A stretch of DNA of 64,000 nt, from positions 539,562 through 603,561 of the forward strand of contig NZ_BMZE01000002.1 of NCBI RefSeq assembly GCF_014652635.1, given 5' to 3'. The position numbers and the translations under genes were made by a program. Positions 47,453-56,366 of the stretch are shown piece after piece (positions within the stretch are counted from its first letter, which is position 1; every line of letters starts with the position of its first letter). Source of the stretch: Devosia pacifica. Lineage in GTDB: Bacteria; Pseudomonadota; Alphaproteobacteria; Rhizobiales; Devosiaceae. The notes beneath the pieces were generated by a model. The model ran no database searches, was not told where the DNA came from, and saw nothing but the letters and a program-made list of their open reading frames with translations.

Positions 47453-47544
47453 GTGGGCGCTCGATCGGTCCGCTTGGCTTGACCGCCATGCAAGACTGGT
47501 CGTAAACCTCCCCGAATAACCCCAAACCCCGATGATAGTTAGCC

Positions 47545-48954
47545 ATGAGCACGACACCACGCACGCTGTACGACAAGATCTGGGATGATCACCTGGTTGC
47601 CAACAATGAAGACGGCACCTCGCTGATTTACATTGATCGTCACCTCGTGCACGAAGTGACGAGCCCACAGGCCTTTGAGGGCTTGCGCATCAACAACCGC
47701 ACGGTTCGCGCGCCCTTCCGGACGCTGGCTGTCGTTGATCACAACGTACCCACCTCGGACCGCAGCGCCGGTATCGACGACCCGGAAAGCAAGATCCAGG
47801 TTGATACGCTCGCCCGCAATGCCCAGGATTTCGGCGTCGAGTATTTCAACGAACTCGATGAGCGCCAGGGGATCGTGCATATCGTTGGTCCAGAGCAGGG
47901 GTTCACCCTGCCTGGTATGACGATCGTTTGCGGTGACAGCCATACATCGACCCACGGTGCGTTCGGCGCCCTTGCGCACGGCATCGGCACCTCTGAAGTC
48001 GAACATGTTCTGGCGACCCAGACGCTGATCCAGCAAAAGGCCAAGAACATGCTGGTGCGGGTGGACGGCGCGTTGCCGCCGCACGTCACCGCCAAGGACA
48101 TCATTCTCGCCATTATCGGCGAGATCGGCACGGCTGGCGGCAATGGCCACGTTATCGAGTTCGCAGGCGAGGCCATCCGTTCGCTTTCGATGGAAGGCCG
48201 GATGACCGTTTGCAACATGACCATCGAAGGCGGTGCACGCGCCGGGCTTATCGCGCCTGACGAGACGACGTTCGCCTATGTGAAGGACAAGCCGCGCGCG
48301 CCCAAGGGGCAGGCCTTTGAGATGGCGCTCGAATACTGGAAGACGCTGAAGAGCGATGAGGGCGCACATTACGACAAGGTGGTTGTTCTCGATGCCGCCA
48401 ATCTGCCGCCGATCGTCTCCTGGGGCTCATCTCCGGAAGACGTCATCTCGGTAACTGGCGAGGTTCCCAACCCCGACGAGATCCCCGACGAGAACAAGCG
48501 CGCCAGCAAGAAGCGGGCGCTTGAATATATGGGGCTGAAGCCGGGCACCAAGATCACCGATATTGAACTCGACCGGGTATTTCTCGGCTCCTGCACCAAT
48601 GGACGTATCGAGGATCTGCGTGCGGCAGCGAAGGTAGTAGCCGGGCGCAAGGTTGCCGAACGCGTTAGCGCGATGGTGGTGCCGGGCTCCGGGCTGGTGA
48701 AGGCACAGGCTGAAGCTGAAGGGCTCGACAAGATCTTCAAGGAGGCAGGCTTTGACTGGCGCGAACCGGGCTGCTCCATGTGCCTCGCCATGAATGCCGA
48801 CAAGTTGCGCCCGCAAGAGCGCTGCGCGTCGACCTCAAACCGCAATTTTGAGGGACGCCAGGGGTTCAAGGGACGCACGCACCTGGTCTCGCCGACCATG
48901 GCGGCCGCCGCTGCAATTGCCGGTCATTTCGTCGATATTCGCGAGTGGCAGTAA
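47545..48954 (+). CDS. leuC: 3-isopropylmalate dehydratase large subunit
   Basis: Aconitase-family [4Fe-4S] enzyme of leucine synthesis; pairs with LeuD, which is not adjacent here. It has 469 residues. Cluster ligands are C350 (FLGSCTNGR), C410 and C413 ([11 protein letters not shown]); [14 protein letters not shown] is also present. The gap before it (92 bp) has no attenuator or leader peptide that I can identify. Confidence 0.97.
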   Translation: MSTTPRTLYDKIWDDHLVANNEDGTSLIYIDRHLVHEVTSPQAFEGLRINNRTVRAPFRTLAVVDHNVPTSDRSAGIDDPESKIQVDTLARNAQDFGVEYFNELDERQGIVHIVGPEQGFTLPGMTIVCGDSHTSTHGAFGALAHGIGTSEVEHVLATQTLIQQKAKNMLVRVDGALPPHVTAKDIILAIIGEIGTAGGNGHVIEFAGEAIRSLSMEGRMTVCNMTIEGGARAGLIAPDETTFAYVKDKPRAPKGQAFEMALEYWKTLKSDEGAHYDKVVVLDAANLPPIVSWGSSPEDVISVTGEVPNPDEIPDENKRASKKRALEYMGLKPGTKITDIELDRVFLGSCTNGRIEDLRAAAKVVAGRKVAERVSAMVVPGSGLVKAQAEAEGLDKIFKEAGFDWREPGCSMCLAMNADKLRPQERCASTSNRNFEGRQGFKGRTHLVSPTMAAAAAIAGHFVDIREWQ

Positions 48955-48958
48955 TCAG

Positions 48959-49375
48959 ATGAATGCATGGAGCGGGCGGCAGGCTCCCTCGCTCGAGGAC
49001 TTTGAAGAGATGGCGCTGGCGGCCCTCGAGGGGTTGCCGGCGCCATTTCGCGATCTGGCTCGTGAAGTGACCTGTGTCGTTGCGGACTTCGCCGAGGACG
49101 AAGTGCTCGAGGAGATGCAGATGGACAGTCCATTCGAGTTGATGGGGCTATTCGTCGGGATCGGCATGGCTCACGATGGCGCAGCGCCCGTGACCGGCCA
49201 GATGCCGAATCAGGTGTTCTTATATCGCCGGCCCATCCTGGACTATTGGGCCGAGAACGAGGACACTTTGAGCGATGTAATTACCCATGTCCTCATTCAC
49301 GAAATCGGCCACCATTTCGGATTCTCGGACGATGACATGGAAGCCATCGAGGCCGACGCCGAAACCGAGCATTGA
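48959..49375 (+). CDS. zincin-like metallopeptidase (Zincin_1 family)
   Basis: A 138-residue minimal metallopeptidase. The zinc motif HEIGHHFGFSDDDM (near residues 116-129) has the family's HExxHxxGxxD form. The N-terminal part is acidic and helical (LEDFEEMALAALEGLPAPF). Members of this family are widespread and uncharacterised. It starts 4 bp after the leuC stop, an arrangement often seen in Rhizobiales, and ends within a hairpin shared with the convergent gene. Confidence 0.9.
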   Translation: MNAWSGRQAPSLEDFEEMALAALEGLPAPFRDLAREVTCVVADFAEDEVLEEMQMDSPFELMGLFVGIGMAHDGAAPVTGQMPNQVFLYRRPILDYWAENEDTLSDVITHVLIHEIGHHFGFSDDDMEAIEADAETEH

Positions 49376-49388
49376 GGCCGAGCCTCAA
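49372..49388. terminator. hairpin spanning both stop codons of convergent genes
   Basis: Perfect 7-base arms TTGAGGC / GCCTCAA with a CGA loop; the stops of the zincin gene (TGA) and of the convergent gene both lie inside. There is no T-run, so it is a weak terminator candidate. Confidence 0.5.
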
Positions 49389-49777
49389 CCCTCCCGGTAG
49401 TCCGTGTCACCGCCGGTGCCGCTCATCGGGCCGGCCGCAGGCTTCTGGGCCGCGTCGGTGGTGACGCGATCCGCTTCGTTTCTCGCGACGAATTCAAAAT
49501 CATCGCCTTGAGCGCTGGCGGGGTCATCGTTTACGCGAATTGCCAGCCCGCTTTCCTCCAGCGCGTCGAACCACTCCTGCCAACTGACCAGTCGATATCC
49601 GCCAACCGCCCGGTCCGGACCTTCGTTGGCGTCCGCGTTTAGGGCGTGCTGCCCGAAGGTGATCTGCAGATGGGTACGGGTGTCATTGACGTCCGGCGTT
49701 TCCATCAGCATCGGGTTGCCGCCACGCGCGATGGCCCATTGGCGGATCTCTTCGTGATCAGTCAGCGTTTTCGGCAT
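49385..49777 (-). CDS. small hypothetical protein, member A of a paralogous pair
   Basis: A 130-residue soluble acidic protein. It starts MPKTLTDHEEIRQWAIARGG, the opening of a small unnamed family (seen elsewhere with a following LRIDFG strand and a W-x-E-W/F-F segment, here SWQEWFDALEESGLAIRV). Such proteins are sometimes mis-annotated as 1,4-alpha-glucan branching enzymes. A related gene lies at 51697-52005 on the same strand. The C-terminal 35 residues are low-complexity. Function is unknown. Confidence 0.75.
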   Translation of the reverse strand: MPKTLTDHEEIRQWAIARGGNPMLMETPDVNDTRTHLQITFGQHALNADANEGPDRAVGGYRLVSWQEWFDALEESGLAIRVNDDPASAQGDDFEFVARNEADRVTTDAAQKPAAGPMSGTGGDTDYREG

Positions 49778-49849
49778 ATAAGTACTCCTTCAAGCGTGTT
49801 GCTGGCACAACGTGCACACACAGACGGTGTTCCGGCGGGAGGGCTCTCT

Positions 49850-50446
49850 ATGCTGTTCAACAGATGTCCGGCGTTGTTGTTGGCGCTTGCCGTCAGTGCG
49901 TCGCCAGCCGTGGCGCTTGAGCCGTGCGATCCAGCGGACATCGTTCTCTCCGATCGGGACAAGGCGCGGCTTGCCGATCTTGAGACGTCGCGCGTTCGCG
50001 GTCTGGCCGCGGCGCTTGCGGCGGAGCATCCCGGGGACCAGGCGACGGTCTCGGAGCTTTATTCCGAAGGATTAGCGCCGCTCGGCGAGCTGCCATCGGG
50101 GGCGTATCAATGCCGCACCATCAAGCTCGGCGGTATCACTCCATTGGTGGTCTACGATTTTTTCACCTGCGAGATCGCCGAGACCGGGGCCGGATACGAG
50201 ATCCTGAAGACCAGCGGCTCACAGCGTCTGTCAGGTGAACTGAAAGCTTCGGGCGACGGACTGCTCTATCGTGGGGCTCTGCATTATTCTGATGAACAGC
50301 CGAGAGCTTATGCAGGCAAAGGCGATCGCGATCAGGTGGGGTGCCTGTTTCGAGCGCGGGAGGGGGAGAATACATACGTGCTCGAGCTACCCGATCCCGT
50401 TTTCGAATCATTTCATGATGTACTGGTGTTGATTCCTGCCGACTGA
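49850..50446 (+). CDS. DUF4893 family exported protein
   Basis: A 198-residue protein with a signal peptide (MLFNRCPALLLALAVSASPAVA). The mature part matches DUF4893: SDRDKARLADLETSRVRGLAAAL, YQCRTIKLGG, FFTCEI and a TSGSQRLSGEL strand, with three cysteines suggesting periplasmic disulfides. GGAGGG lies 7 bases before the ATG at 49850; the open frame upstream is antisense to the neighbouring gene and rejected. Function is unknown. Confidence 0.88.
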   Translation: MLFNRCPALLLALAVSASPAVALEPCDPADIVLSDRDKARLADLETSRVRGLAAALAAEHPGDQATVSELYSEGLAPLGELPSGAYQCRTIKLGGITPLVVYDFFTCEIAETGAGYEILKTSGSQRLSGELKASGDGLLYRGALHYSDEQPRAYAGKGDRDQVGCLFRAREGENTYVLELPDPVFESFHDVLVLIPAD

Positions 50447-50503
50447 TTAACGTCCTTTTCGGGTTCAAGGGCTTAAGGTCTTTTCAAGCACGGAAAGATC
50501 TTT

Positions 50504-51727
50504 ATGAGCGCCGCCGCATTTGTACTGACCATCAACCTGTTCGTCGCCGGCATTTTCGCCGTCGCGTTCGCAGTCGTTGGTGCATATCAGCGGGAACACA
50601 AATCCGCGTTCTGGCTGGCGGCCTGCTACGGTCTGGGTATTTTCAATGCCGGGCTGGAGTTCATCCTGCCGTATCAGCAGGACCCGCGCCTTGTCGGCAT
50701 CGGCATTCATTTCATTCTGACGCTGGCGTTCACATTCTGCGTCGCCGGCTTGACAAAGCACTATTCCGGCCGGGCACCACTATTGCTTCTGGGCCTTCTG
50801 GCGAGTGCCTCGCTTTTGCTCATCATCGAGATCATCGATTGGCCGCGCGACAGCCTTGCGCGGATGATGCTCTATCAGCTGCCGTATTCGGTATTCGTAG
50901 GGCTCGCCGGGCTGCTGGTGTTGAAGCAATCGGGCCGTCGCAAACTCGATGTGGCGCTCGCAGTTGTGTTCTGTTTCAGCGCCATACAGTTCCTGTCAAA
51001 GCCCTTCCTCGCCCTTTATATCGGCGGATCGGGAGACAGTCCGCAAGCCTATCTCGCATCCACCTATGCCGCGTTCTCGCAGATGCTGGCCTCGTTCTTC
51101 TTGATCACGGTCGGGTTGTTGATTGTGCTGATCATGGTGCGCGATGTGCTTCAGGACATGACCGTACGCTCCGAGACAGACAAACTCTCCGGTCTTTTCA
51201 ATCGCCACGGGTTCGAAGATCGCGCGGAATCAGCAATCGCTGCGCTGCGACGAGCCGGACTGGAAGGCACGGTGCTCGTTGCTGATCTCGATCACTTCAA
51301 GCAGGTCAACGACCGTTTTGGGCACGCAGCAGGCGATCAGGTCATCGTGTCGTTCGCGCGCACCCTGAAGCATGCGGCGGGAGAGCACTTTATCGCGGGG
51401 CGCTTGGGCGGTGAGGAATTCGCGGTGTTCCTGGGCGGCGTCGACAGCCGTAGTGGTCATATGTTCGCCGAGAGCATACGCCACGCTTTCGCAGCGCGCC
51501 AATGGGACACGCCAATCAGCACGACTGTCAGTATCGGCGTGGCCCAGATGCTGCCTCAGGACAGTTTGGCAGATCTCGTTCGCCGCGCAGACGCAGCGCT
51601 TTATGCCGCGAAGCGAAACGGCCGTAACCGGGTTTGGGTACACCCTTCAACCAAGGGTCCCACAGAAAAGACAGGCGATGAGCCGATCGAATTCGCTCAG
51701 TTCAAACGGCTGCGCTCGACGAATTGA
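50504..51727 (+). CDS. membrane-bound diguanylate cyclase (GGEEF)
   Basis: A 407-residue protein with about six N-terminal transmembrane helices (roughly 5-27, 35-55, 65-83, 90-110, 118-137, 145-215) and a C-terminal GGDEF domain. The catalytic motif is GGEEF in the sequence AGRLGGEEFAVFLGG, and no inhibitory RxxD precedes it. No EAL domain, so predicted purely synthetic for c-di-GMP. Its last 31 bases overlap the convergent gene at 51697. There is also a half CtrA-like TTAA upstream, not convincing. Confidence 0.92.
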   Translation: MSAAAFVLTINLFVAGIFAVAFAVVGAYQREHKSAFWLAACYGLGIFNAGLEFILPYQQDPRLVGIGIHFILTLAFTFCVAGLTKHYSGRAPLLLLGLLASASLLLIIEIIDWPRDSLARMMLYQLPYSVFVGLAGLLVLKQSGRRKLDVALAVVFCFSAIQFLSKPFLALYIGGSGDSPQAYLASTYAAFSQMLASFFLITVGLLIVLIMVRDVLQDMTVRSETDKLSGLFNRHGFEDRAESAIAALRRAGLEGTVLVADLDHFKQVNDRFGHAAGDQVIVSFARTLKHAAGEHFIAGRLGGEEFAVFLGGVDSRSGHMFAESIRHAFAARQWDTPISTTVSIGVAQMLPQDSLADLVRRADAALYAAKRNGRNRVWVHPSTKGPTEKTGDEPIEFAQFKRLRSTN

Positions 51728-52005
51728 TAGTTCCCGTCAGAGCCCGGGGTGATTTCCAGTGCGAGGTTCTGCCTGTCGAGTTCGGCCAGCCACACCGTCC
51801 ACGAGCAGGGGCTCATGCCATCGTCGACGTTCACCTGGCGCTTGATCGGTGTCTGGCCGAACTTGAGGCATAGTTTCGAGCGCTGGCTGCCAAATCGGTC
51901 TCGAACCCGCGCGATAGCGGGCGTACCCTTCCGATCGGCCACCCAGTTTTGGATGTCTCGATGATTGACCAGCGTGCGCGTGTGTCTCGTGCTGTTGAAT
52001 TCCAT
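51697..52005 (-). CDS. small hypothetical protein, member B of a paralogous pair
   Basis: A 102-residue protein whose TLVNHRDIQNWVADRKGTPA aligns with TLTDHEEIRQWAIARGGNPM of the gene at 49385. The rest keeps the LCLKFGQ strand and the WTVWLAELDRQNLALEI segment. The start at 52005 is set by an excellent AGGAGGAGG five bases upstream. The 3' end overlaps the diguanylate cyclase gene by 31 bp tail to tail. Function is unknown. Confidence 0.78.
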   Translation of the reverse strand: MEFNSTRHTRTLVNHRDIQNWVADRKGTPAIARVRDRFGSQRSKLCLKFGQTPIKRQVNVDDGMSPCSWTVWLAELDRQNLALEITPGSDGNYQFVERSRLN

Positions 52006-52104
52006 GATGTCCTCCTCCTCACCGACCACCACTCTGAAGGTGGTATTTGCCATTAGTGCAAGCAACGCCGGGAAGTGGCACTGGTTGCAGGAAAGCAGGA
52101 AAAT

Positions 52105-52908
52105 TTACCTGCTTGAATTCGACTCTTCTTCGAGGCTGGTCACGAGATTGAATCCGGTCATCTCCTTCTCGGTGAAATAGTGGAGTCGATCCGGTGGCGT
52201 CTCCAGCGCCAGCAGCCACATTTCGGGATCTACCCCCGTCATTGTCAGGTGCCGGGTGATGCGGGCCGTGGTGCGCTGGGCCTCGGACATAGCGATCCCC
52301 GCCGCTTCAAGCATTGCCTGGGGATTGCCTGTAATCGCCGCCGCATAGACCTGATGAACGCCAATGGCGGATTGCGGCGAAGCGATGCGCTCAGCGCCCG
52401 AAGCAAAGACTATCGGGCAGGCGGATGCGCACAGGGCCCCGGCCGGCACACGTGTCGCATACCCCTTTTCGTGTATCAGCGTCCCCATCTCGAGCGCGTC
52501 AGAGACGGAGCCCCCCGGAGAATCGAGAACAACGGTTTCCACATACTCGCCGCGCGCCGCGATCTCTTCAGCGAAACGCGCCGCAGAGCCCTGGTCCATC
52601 GTACCCGTGAGCCTGAGTTCGCCCTGGCCTCCAAGGGTGATGGAAAGCGGCTCCTCAAGCAACTCGGGCGCCGTGGTGATTTCGGGGCGTGGGCCGGTAT
52701 TGCCGCCATCCTGGCTGGCGGGCGGCAGGATCGGCTGGGCCTCTGGCAGCGCCTCTGGAGGCGTGGTCGCCATCAGTTCGCGATAGTCGATGTAAAGTAC
52801 GGACGCGGTGCCGGCGAGCAGCGCAAAGAACGCCGTCCGCATGATGGCGCCATCGTCTATTCTCGAAAGCCGGTGGAGAAATCCCCGGCGTGACGCGGTG
52901 CTGCTCAT
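52105..52908 (-). CDS. ClpP-like membrane-anchored protein
   Basis: A 267-residue protein with a single N-terminal membrane helix (about 22-40), a proline-rich linker (45-80) and a ClpP/crotonase-fold domain. ClpP features: VVLDSPGGSVSDALEMG, the nucleophile-serine region GALCASACPIVFASG and IGVHQV with the expected histidine. It may be a periplasmic-side peptidase or an inactive relative; the acidic triad member is not clear. The start overlaps the stop of the upstream gene as ATGA, so the two proteins are probably made together. Confidence 0.8.
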   Translation of the reverse strand: MSSTASRRGFLHRLSRIDDGAIMRTAFFALLAGTASVLYIDYRELMATTPPEALPEAQPILPPASQDGGNTGPRPEITTAPELLEEPLSITLGGQGELRLTGTMDQGSAARFAEEIAARGEYVETVVLDSPGGSVSDALEMGTLIHEKGYATRVPAGALCASACPIVFASGAERIASPQSAIGVHQVYAAAITGNPQAMLEAAGIAMSEAQRTTARITRHLTMTGVDPEMWLLALETPPDRLHYFTEKEMTGFNLVTSLEEESNSSR

Positions 52909-54290
52909 GATCGGCTCGGCGTGTCGCCTCGCTTGCGGGACGCCGTGGCGATGGGCGTTACCACGGTGCCATCCTCCCGGCGCTCGCCCTGAGGCTCAAT
53001 ACTCGACTCTGGGGCGACACGCATGTCTCGACCTGTCGCCGCGTCCGGTTCTCGATCTTCAGCAGGTGAGGGCGGCTCTTCGTCGATCGCAGCTTCCGGC
53101 GGCGCTCCATTGAGTTGACGGTACAACGAAAGCGCTCGGATCATCTCCGCTGCGGTCATGGTATCCGCCTCTTCCATCGCTTCTGCGTCGCGGCGCATGA
53201 CGTCGTTGACTACCATCAGCACGAGAACCAGCACCACCGGCAGCAAGTCGATCGAGATGGCGCCGGCCCAGGAGGGGACGAAATCCGACCAATACCGGAT
53301 AACGGCTTCACCACTTGACAGCGGCACAAAGCGCTGCACTTCGACGCGCGGTTCGGCGAGGATCTCGTCCGCGGCCCGGCTGAGCGCCGAAGCCTGGGTC
53401 GCAACCGATTCGCGCACCGTTGCCATCACCTGGTCCTGCCGTTGGGCGAGATCAGCCGTGCCGCCATCGGCAACCGGGGCGATGAAGCCGGCCGAGAGGT
53501 CAGAGGCAGCGCGCTTGACCGAAGGCGCAACGCTGGTCTGCTCCAGCGCAGAAATCACGGCTGTCAGTTCCACGGCTTCGGACGAAAACTGATCGGCACG
53601 AGGATCGATATCACCGGGCGTCGACACCAGTTCGCGCATCGCGGCAAGGCGCGCGCTCCCCTGGTTGAACAGCGCCTCGACGTCCTGGCGCGATCCGGTG
53701 ATGGTGGCCGCCAGTTCATCCATTTGCGCCGACATCTGTGTCAGCAATTGTACAACGCTGCCTGATCCCTGGGTGCCGGTAAGGGCGCCGCTCTCACGCT
53801 CGTTCGCCGCAAGGCGGGCAAACCTGTCGGAGGCGCGCTGAACATCCGGCAACAAGGACTGCGCAGACAGGGCGTTGGCATGGGCGCGATCAAGATCTTC
53901 GGCATAACCCTGCAGGGTTACGGCCATATGCTGCTCGAGTGCCGCCGATCCGGCGAGCGCTGCCGCATTGAGCCAGGAGCTCATGGCAACGATCATGACG
54001 CAGCCGACGGCCATCACGCAGAACAATGCGATGCGCTGCAGTCCGCCGACGACCAGCGGGACGAAGCGCAGCATGAAGGTCCAGAAGGCGTAAATCGCCA
54101 CCGCGACCGCGGCCGAGTAGATCACGGCCGCTGCAAACACGAAGGTTGCGCTGCCATCGAGCAGGCCGCGAACCCCGAGATAGGTGTAAACGCCGGAGGC
54201 AAGCGCCAGAACAGCCAGCGCGAACCGCGAGACGGTCTCGGTCGCGCGCAACGTATCTGACAGACGAATGGCGTTGTTCTTCAAACTCAT
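52905..54290 (-). CDS. membrane protein with coiled-coil region, partner of ClpP-like protein
   Basis: I do not recognise the family. It has 461 residues: three or four hydrophobic segments between 20 and 115, a long helical, probably coiled-coil region (120-330) with Q/A/S-rich heptads like a chemoreceptor sensor (LLTQMSAQMDELAATITGSR), another membrane segment at about 345-365 (IDLLPVVLVLVLMVVND), and an acidic, proline-rich cytoplasmic tail. No enzyme motif. Translationally coupled with the ClpP-like gene and preceded by a perfect CtrA-type box 25 bp before the start, which suggests a cell-cycle or envelope role. Confidence 0.8.
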   Translation of the reverse strand: MSLKNNAIRLSDTLRATETVSRFALAVLALASGVYTYLGVRGLLDGSATFVFAAAVIYSAAVAVAIYAFWTFMLRFVPLVVGGLQRIALFCVMAVGCVMIVAMSSWLNAAALAGSAALEQHMAVTLQGYAEDLDRAHANALSAQSLLPDVQRASDRFARLAANERESGALTGTQGSGSVVQLLTQMSAQMDELAATITGSRQDVEALFNQGSARLAAMRELVSTPGDIDPRADQFSSEAVELTAVISALEQTSVAPSVKRAASDLSAGFIAPVADGGTADLAQRQDQVMATVRESVATQASALSRAADEILAEPRVEVQRFVPLSSGEAVIRYWSDFVPSWAGAISIDLLPVVLVLVLMVVNDVMRRDAEAMEEADTMTAAEMIRALSLYRQLNGAPPEAAIDEEPPSPAEDREPDAATGRDMRVAPESSIEPQGERREDGTVVTPIATASRKRGDTPSRS

Positions 54291-54314
54291 GCGGGCAACC
54301 CCCGTGCAGCTCTG

Positions 54315-54329
54315 TTAAGAAGAACTTAA
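54315..54329. promoter_or_regulatory. CtrA-type box TTAA-N7-TTAA
   Basis: Perfect TTAA, GAAGAAC, TTAA located 25-39 bp upstream of the membrane-protein start at 54290, a position compatible with promoter binding by a CtrA homologue. Confidence 0.6.
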
Positions 54330-54391
54330 CACGGACAAGCTGGCGGGAAATGGGCGGCATCGCGGGAGGGTTAAGGCCGGCGGTGACGATC

Positions 54392-54409
54392 GCGTGAAGT
54401 GCTTCACGC
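54392..54409. promoter_or_regulatory. 18 bp palindrome, possible operator
   Basis: Arms GCGTGAAG and CTTCACGC are perfect with a TG centre. It lies 104 bp downstream of the deoD stop and 102 bp upstream of the membrane-protein gene. No U-run, so an operator is more likely than a terminator. Confidence 0.4.
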
Positions 54410-54512
54410 TCATCCGGTGTGTCAGCCAAACTAGCAGCTTCACCCTTGGACAGGCCTGCCCGTAGTGTCACAACCCTACATGGGCGGCAGGGCCAGCAAG
54501 TCGATGGCCTGG

Positions 54513-55226
54513 TCAGCTGTCGATCGCAACGTCGAGCGCGAGTGTTACCATGTCACGCAGTGAAGTCTGGCGCGCGTCGGCATCGATTTCGTCGCCGGTG
54601 ATCAGGCAATCGGTCATCGTGCAGATGGTCAGCGCCCTGACGGCAAAGCGTGCCGCGAGGGTATAGAGCGCCGCAGCTTCCATCTCGACGCCGAGTATAC
54701 CGTGGCTGGGCAGCAGCCCGTAACCCTCGAGACCCGGTTCACGGTGATAGAAAAGATCCGAGGAGAGCATGTTACCCGCATGATAACGCATGCCCGCCTG
54801 CTCGGCCTTTTCGACTGCGTCGCGCAGCAGCCCGAAATCGGCGATCGGCGCGAAATTGAATGGGTCGAACCGGCCTTTGACGATCGAGCTATCGGTGCTT
54901 GCCGCCTGCGCCAGCACCAGGTCGCGGACTTTCACCTTGGCATTGAGGCCGCCACAGGTGCCGACCCGTATCAGCGTCTTCAGCCCATAGGTGTTGATGA
55001 GTTCGTGCACATAGATGGCGAGCGACGGCTGCCCCATGCCAGTGGCCTGCACCGAAACCGACTTGCCCTTGTAAGTGCCGGTATAGCCGAGACAATTGCG
55101 AACGGAGTTCACCAGTTTCGGTGATTCGAGGAAGTTTTCGGCAATCCACTTGGCGCGCAGTGGATCCCCCGGCAGCAGCACGGCGTCAGAATAATCGTCG
55201 GGCTTGGCATGGTTATGTGGGGTCAC
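54513..55226 (-). CDS. deoD: purine-nucleoside phosphorylase, DeoD type
   Basis: Phosphorolysis of purine (deoxy)ribonucleosides in salvage; 237 residues, hexameric DeoD class. LLPGDPLRAKWIAE at the N terminus binds phosphate, ATGMGQPSLAIY and LIRVGTCGGL follow, and TMTDCLITGDE carries the proton-donor aspartate. The GTG start at 55226 has AGGAGGAGG five bases upstream. Confidence 0.96.
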   Translation of the reverse strand: MTPHNHAKPDDYSDAVLLPGDPLRAKWIAENFLESPKLVNSVRNCLGYTGTYKGKSVSVQATGMGQPSLAIYVHELINTYGLKTLIRVGTCGGLNAKVKVRDLVLAQAASTDSSIVKGRFDPFNFAPIADFGLLRDAVEKAEQAGMRYHAGNMLSSDLFYHREPGLEGYGLLPSHGILGVEMEAAALYTLAARFAVRALTICTMTDCLITGDEIDADARQTSLRDMVTLALDVAIDS

Positions 55227-55307
55227 GGTACCTCCTCCTGTGTTCTTCGCGTTGGCGAATCGTGACCCAGCGTGCCTGGGCTGTCCAGAGTTTTCGCCGG
55301 CGCCGTC

Positions 55308-56366
55308 TCAGGTCAGCTTTCCACGGGCGGCCACAGGTACCGTCTCGACCACCTGATCGCCTGACACCAGGTTAACCTCATTGAAGAGGTTTGAGACAAC
55401 ACAGGCGTGGTTGGGGATGATGCGCAGCACATCGCCGATCGCCGGCTTGGTGTCGCACTTCGTGAGATCGATAACCCCGTGTTCCTCACTGAGGGTGCTG
55501 ATTTCGGCTTCAGGGTAGCCGATGATGTAGCCGTACCCCCCAAGGCCCGGAGCATCGCTGCTAAGGGCTTTAGAGCCCGCGTCAATGACGGCGCGTGTCT
55601 CTGTGGGGCGGGAGACGACGGTCGCCAGCACTGTCAGGGCGCAATCCTCAAGTGTGCCCATCCCGAAGTTCACCTGCATGCGATCGAGGTAGATATAGGT
55701 GCCGGGGCGGTGCTCCGTCGCAACCGTGTTGGCGTGAGCGTTCCAAAGGTCCGGCGTGCCGCCGTTGGAGATGATGCGCAGCGGTAGCCCGGCGTCTTCG
55801 ATCAGCGTCTTGGCCGTTGCGAGCCACTGCGCCGCTTCGGCGTAGCCACCGGCCGCGGGATAGGTCATCAGTCCGGCAAACGATAGCCCGGCGGCCTTAT
55901 CAATGTGTTGCGCCAATTCCAGCGCCGCCTCTGGCGTCTGGACGCCGCAGCGGCTGCCGCCAGTGTCGCATTCAATGAGCACGTCGAGTGGCTTGTCCGC
56001 GTCGGCAAAAGCCTGTGACAATCCATCGACAACCTGCGAACTATCGGCGGTGACGCGAATTGTGATGCGCTGCGTCAGGGCACGCAAACGCTTCAACTTC
56101 GAAGCGCCGATAATGTTGTAGGGCAGAAAAATATCGCTGATGCCGGCATCCGCCATCACCTCGGCTTCACCGAGCTTTTGGACGGTAATGCCGATAGCCC
56201 CAAGTTCAAGCTGGCGTTTGGCGAAGCGCGGCAGCTTGTGCGTCTTGATATGGGGGCGCAGCCGCACACCGTGGGCATCGGCATAATCTTGCGTACGCTT
56301 GAGATTGGCTTCGACGCGCTCAAGGTCGATCAGGACCGCCGGCGTTTCGAGATCTAGTGCGCGCAT
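55308..56366 (-). CDS. DSD1-family PLP enzyme (D-serine dehydratase / D-threonine aldolase type)
   Basis: A 352-residue fold-type III PLP enzyme. The PLP lysine lies in RLRPHIKTHKLP, near residue 41. The metal pair in the C-terminal domain is HAC (IPNHACVVSN), the His-x-Cys form seen in zinc-dependent D-serine dehydratase rather than the His-x-Asp of D-threonine aldolase. Relatives act on D-serine, D-threonine or 3-hydroxyaspartate; the substrate is not decided by sequence. Its start overlaps the SDR stop by one base (TAATG). Confidence 0.87.
   Translation of the reverse strand: MRALDLETPAVLIDLERVEANLKRTQDYADAHGVRLRPHIKTHKLPRFAKRQLELGAIGITVQKLGEAEVMADAGISDIFLPYNIIGASKLKRLRALTQRITIRVTADSSQVVDGLSQAFADADKPLDVLIECDTGGSRCGVQTPEAALELAQHIDKAAGLSFAGLMTYPAAGGYAEAAQWLATAKTLIEDAGLPLRIISNGGTPDLWNAHANTVATEHRPGTYIYLDRMQVNFGMGTLEDCALTVLATVVSRPTETRAVIDAGSKALSSDAPGLGGYGYIIGYPEAEISTLSEEHGVIDLTKCDTKPAIGDVLRIIPNHACVVSNLFNEVNLVSGDQVVETVPVAARGKLT

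Noticed and set aside
53890..54471. 193-codon minus-strand ORF reaching upstream of the membrane protein
   Set aside because: Mostly a frame-shifted shadow of the 52905-54290 gene; its extra N-terminal part lacks a ribosome site and would cover the CtrA box.
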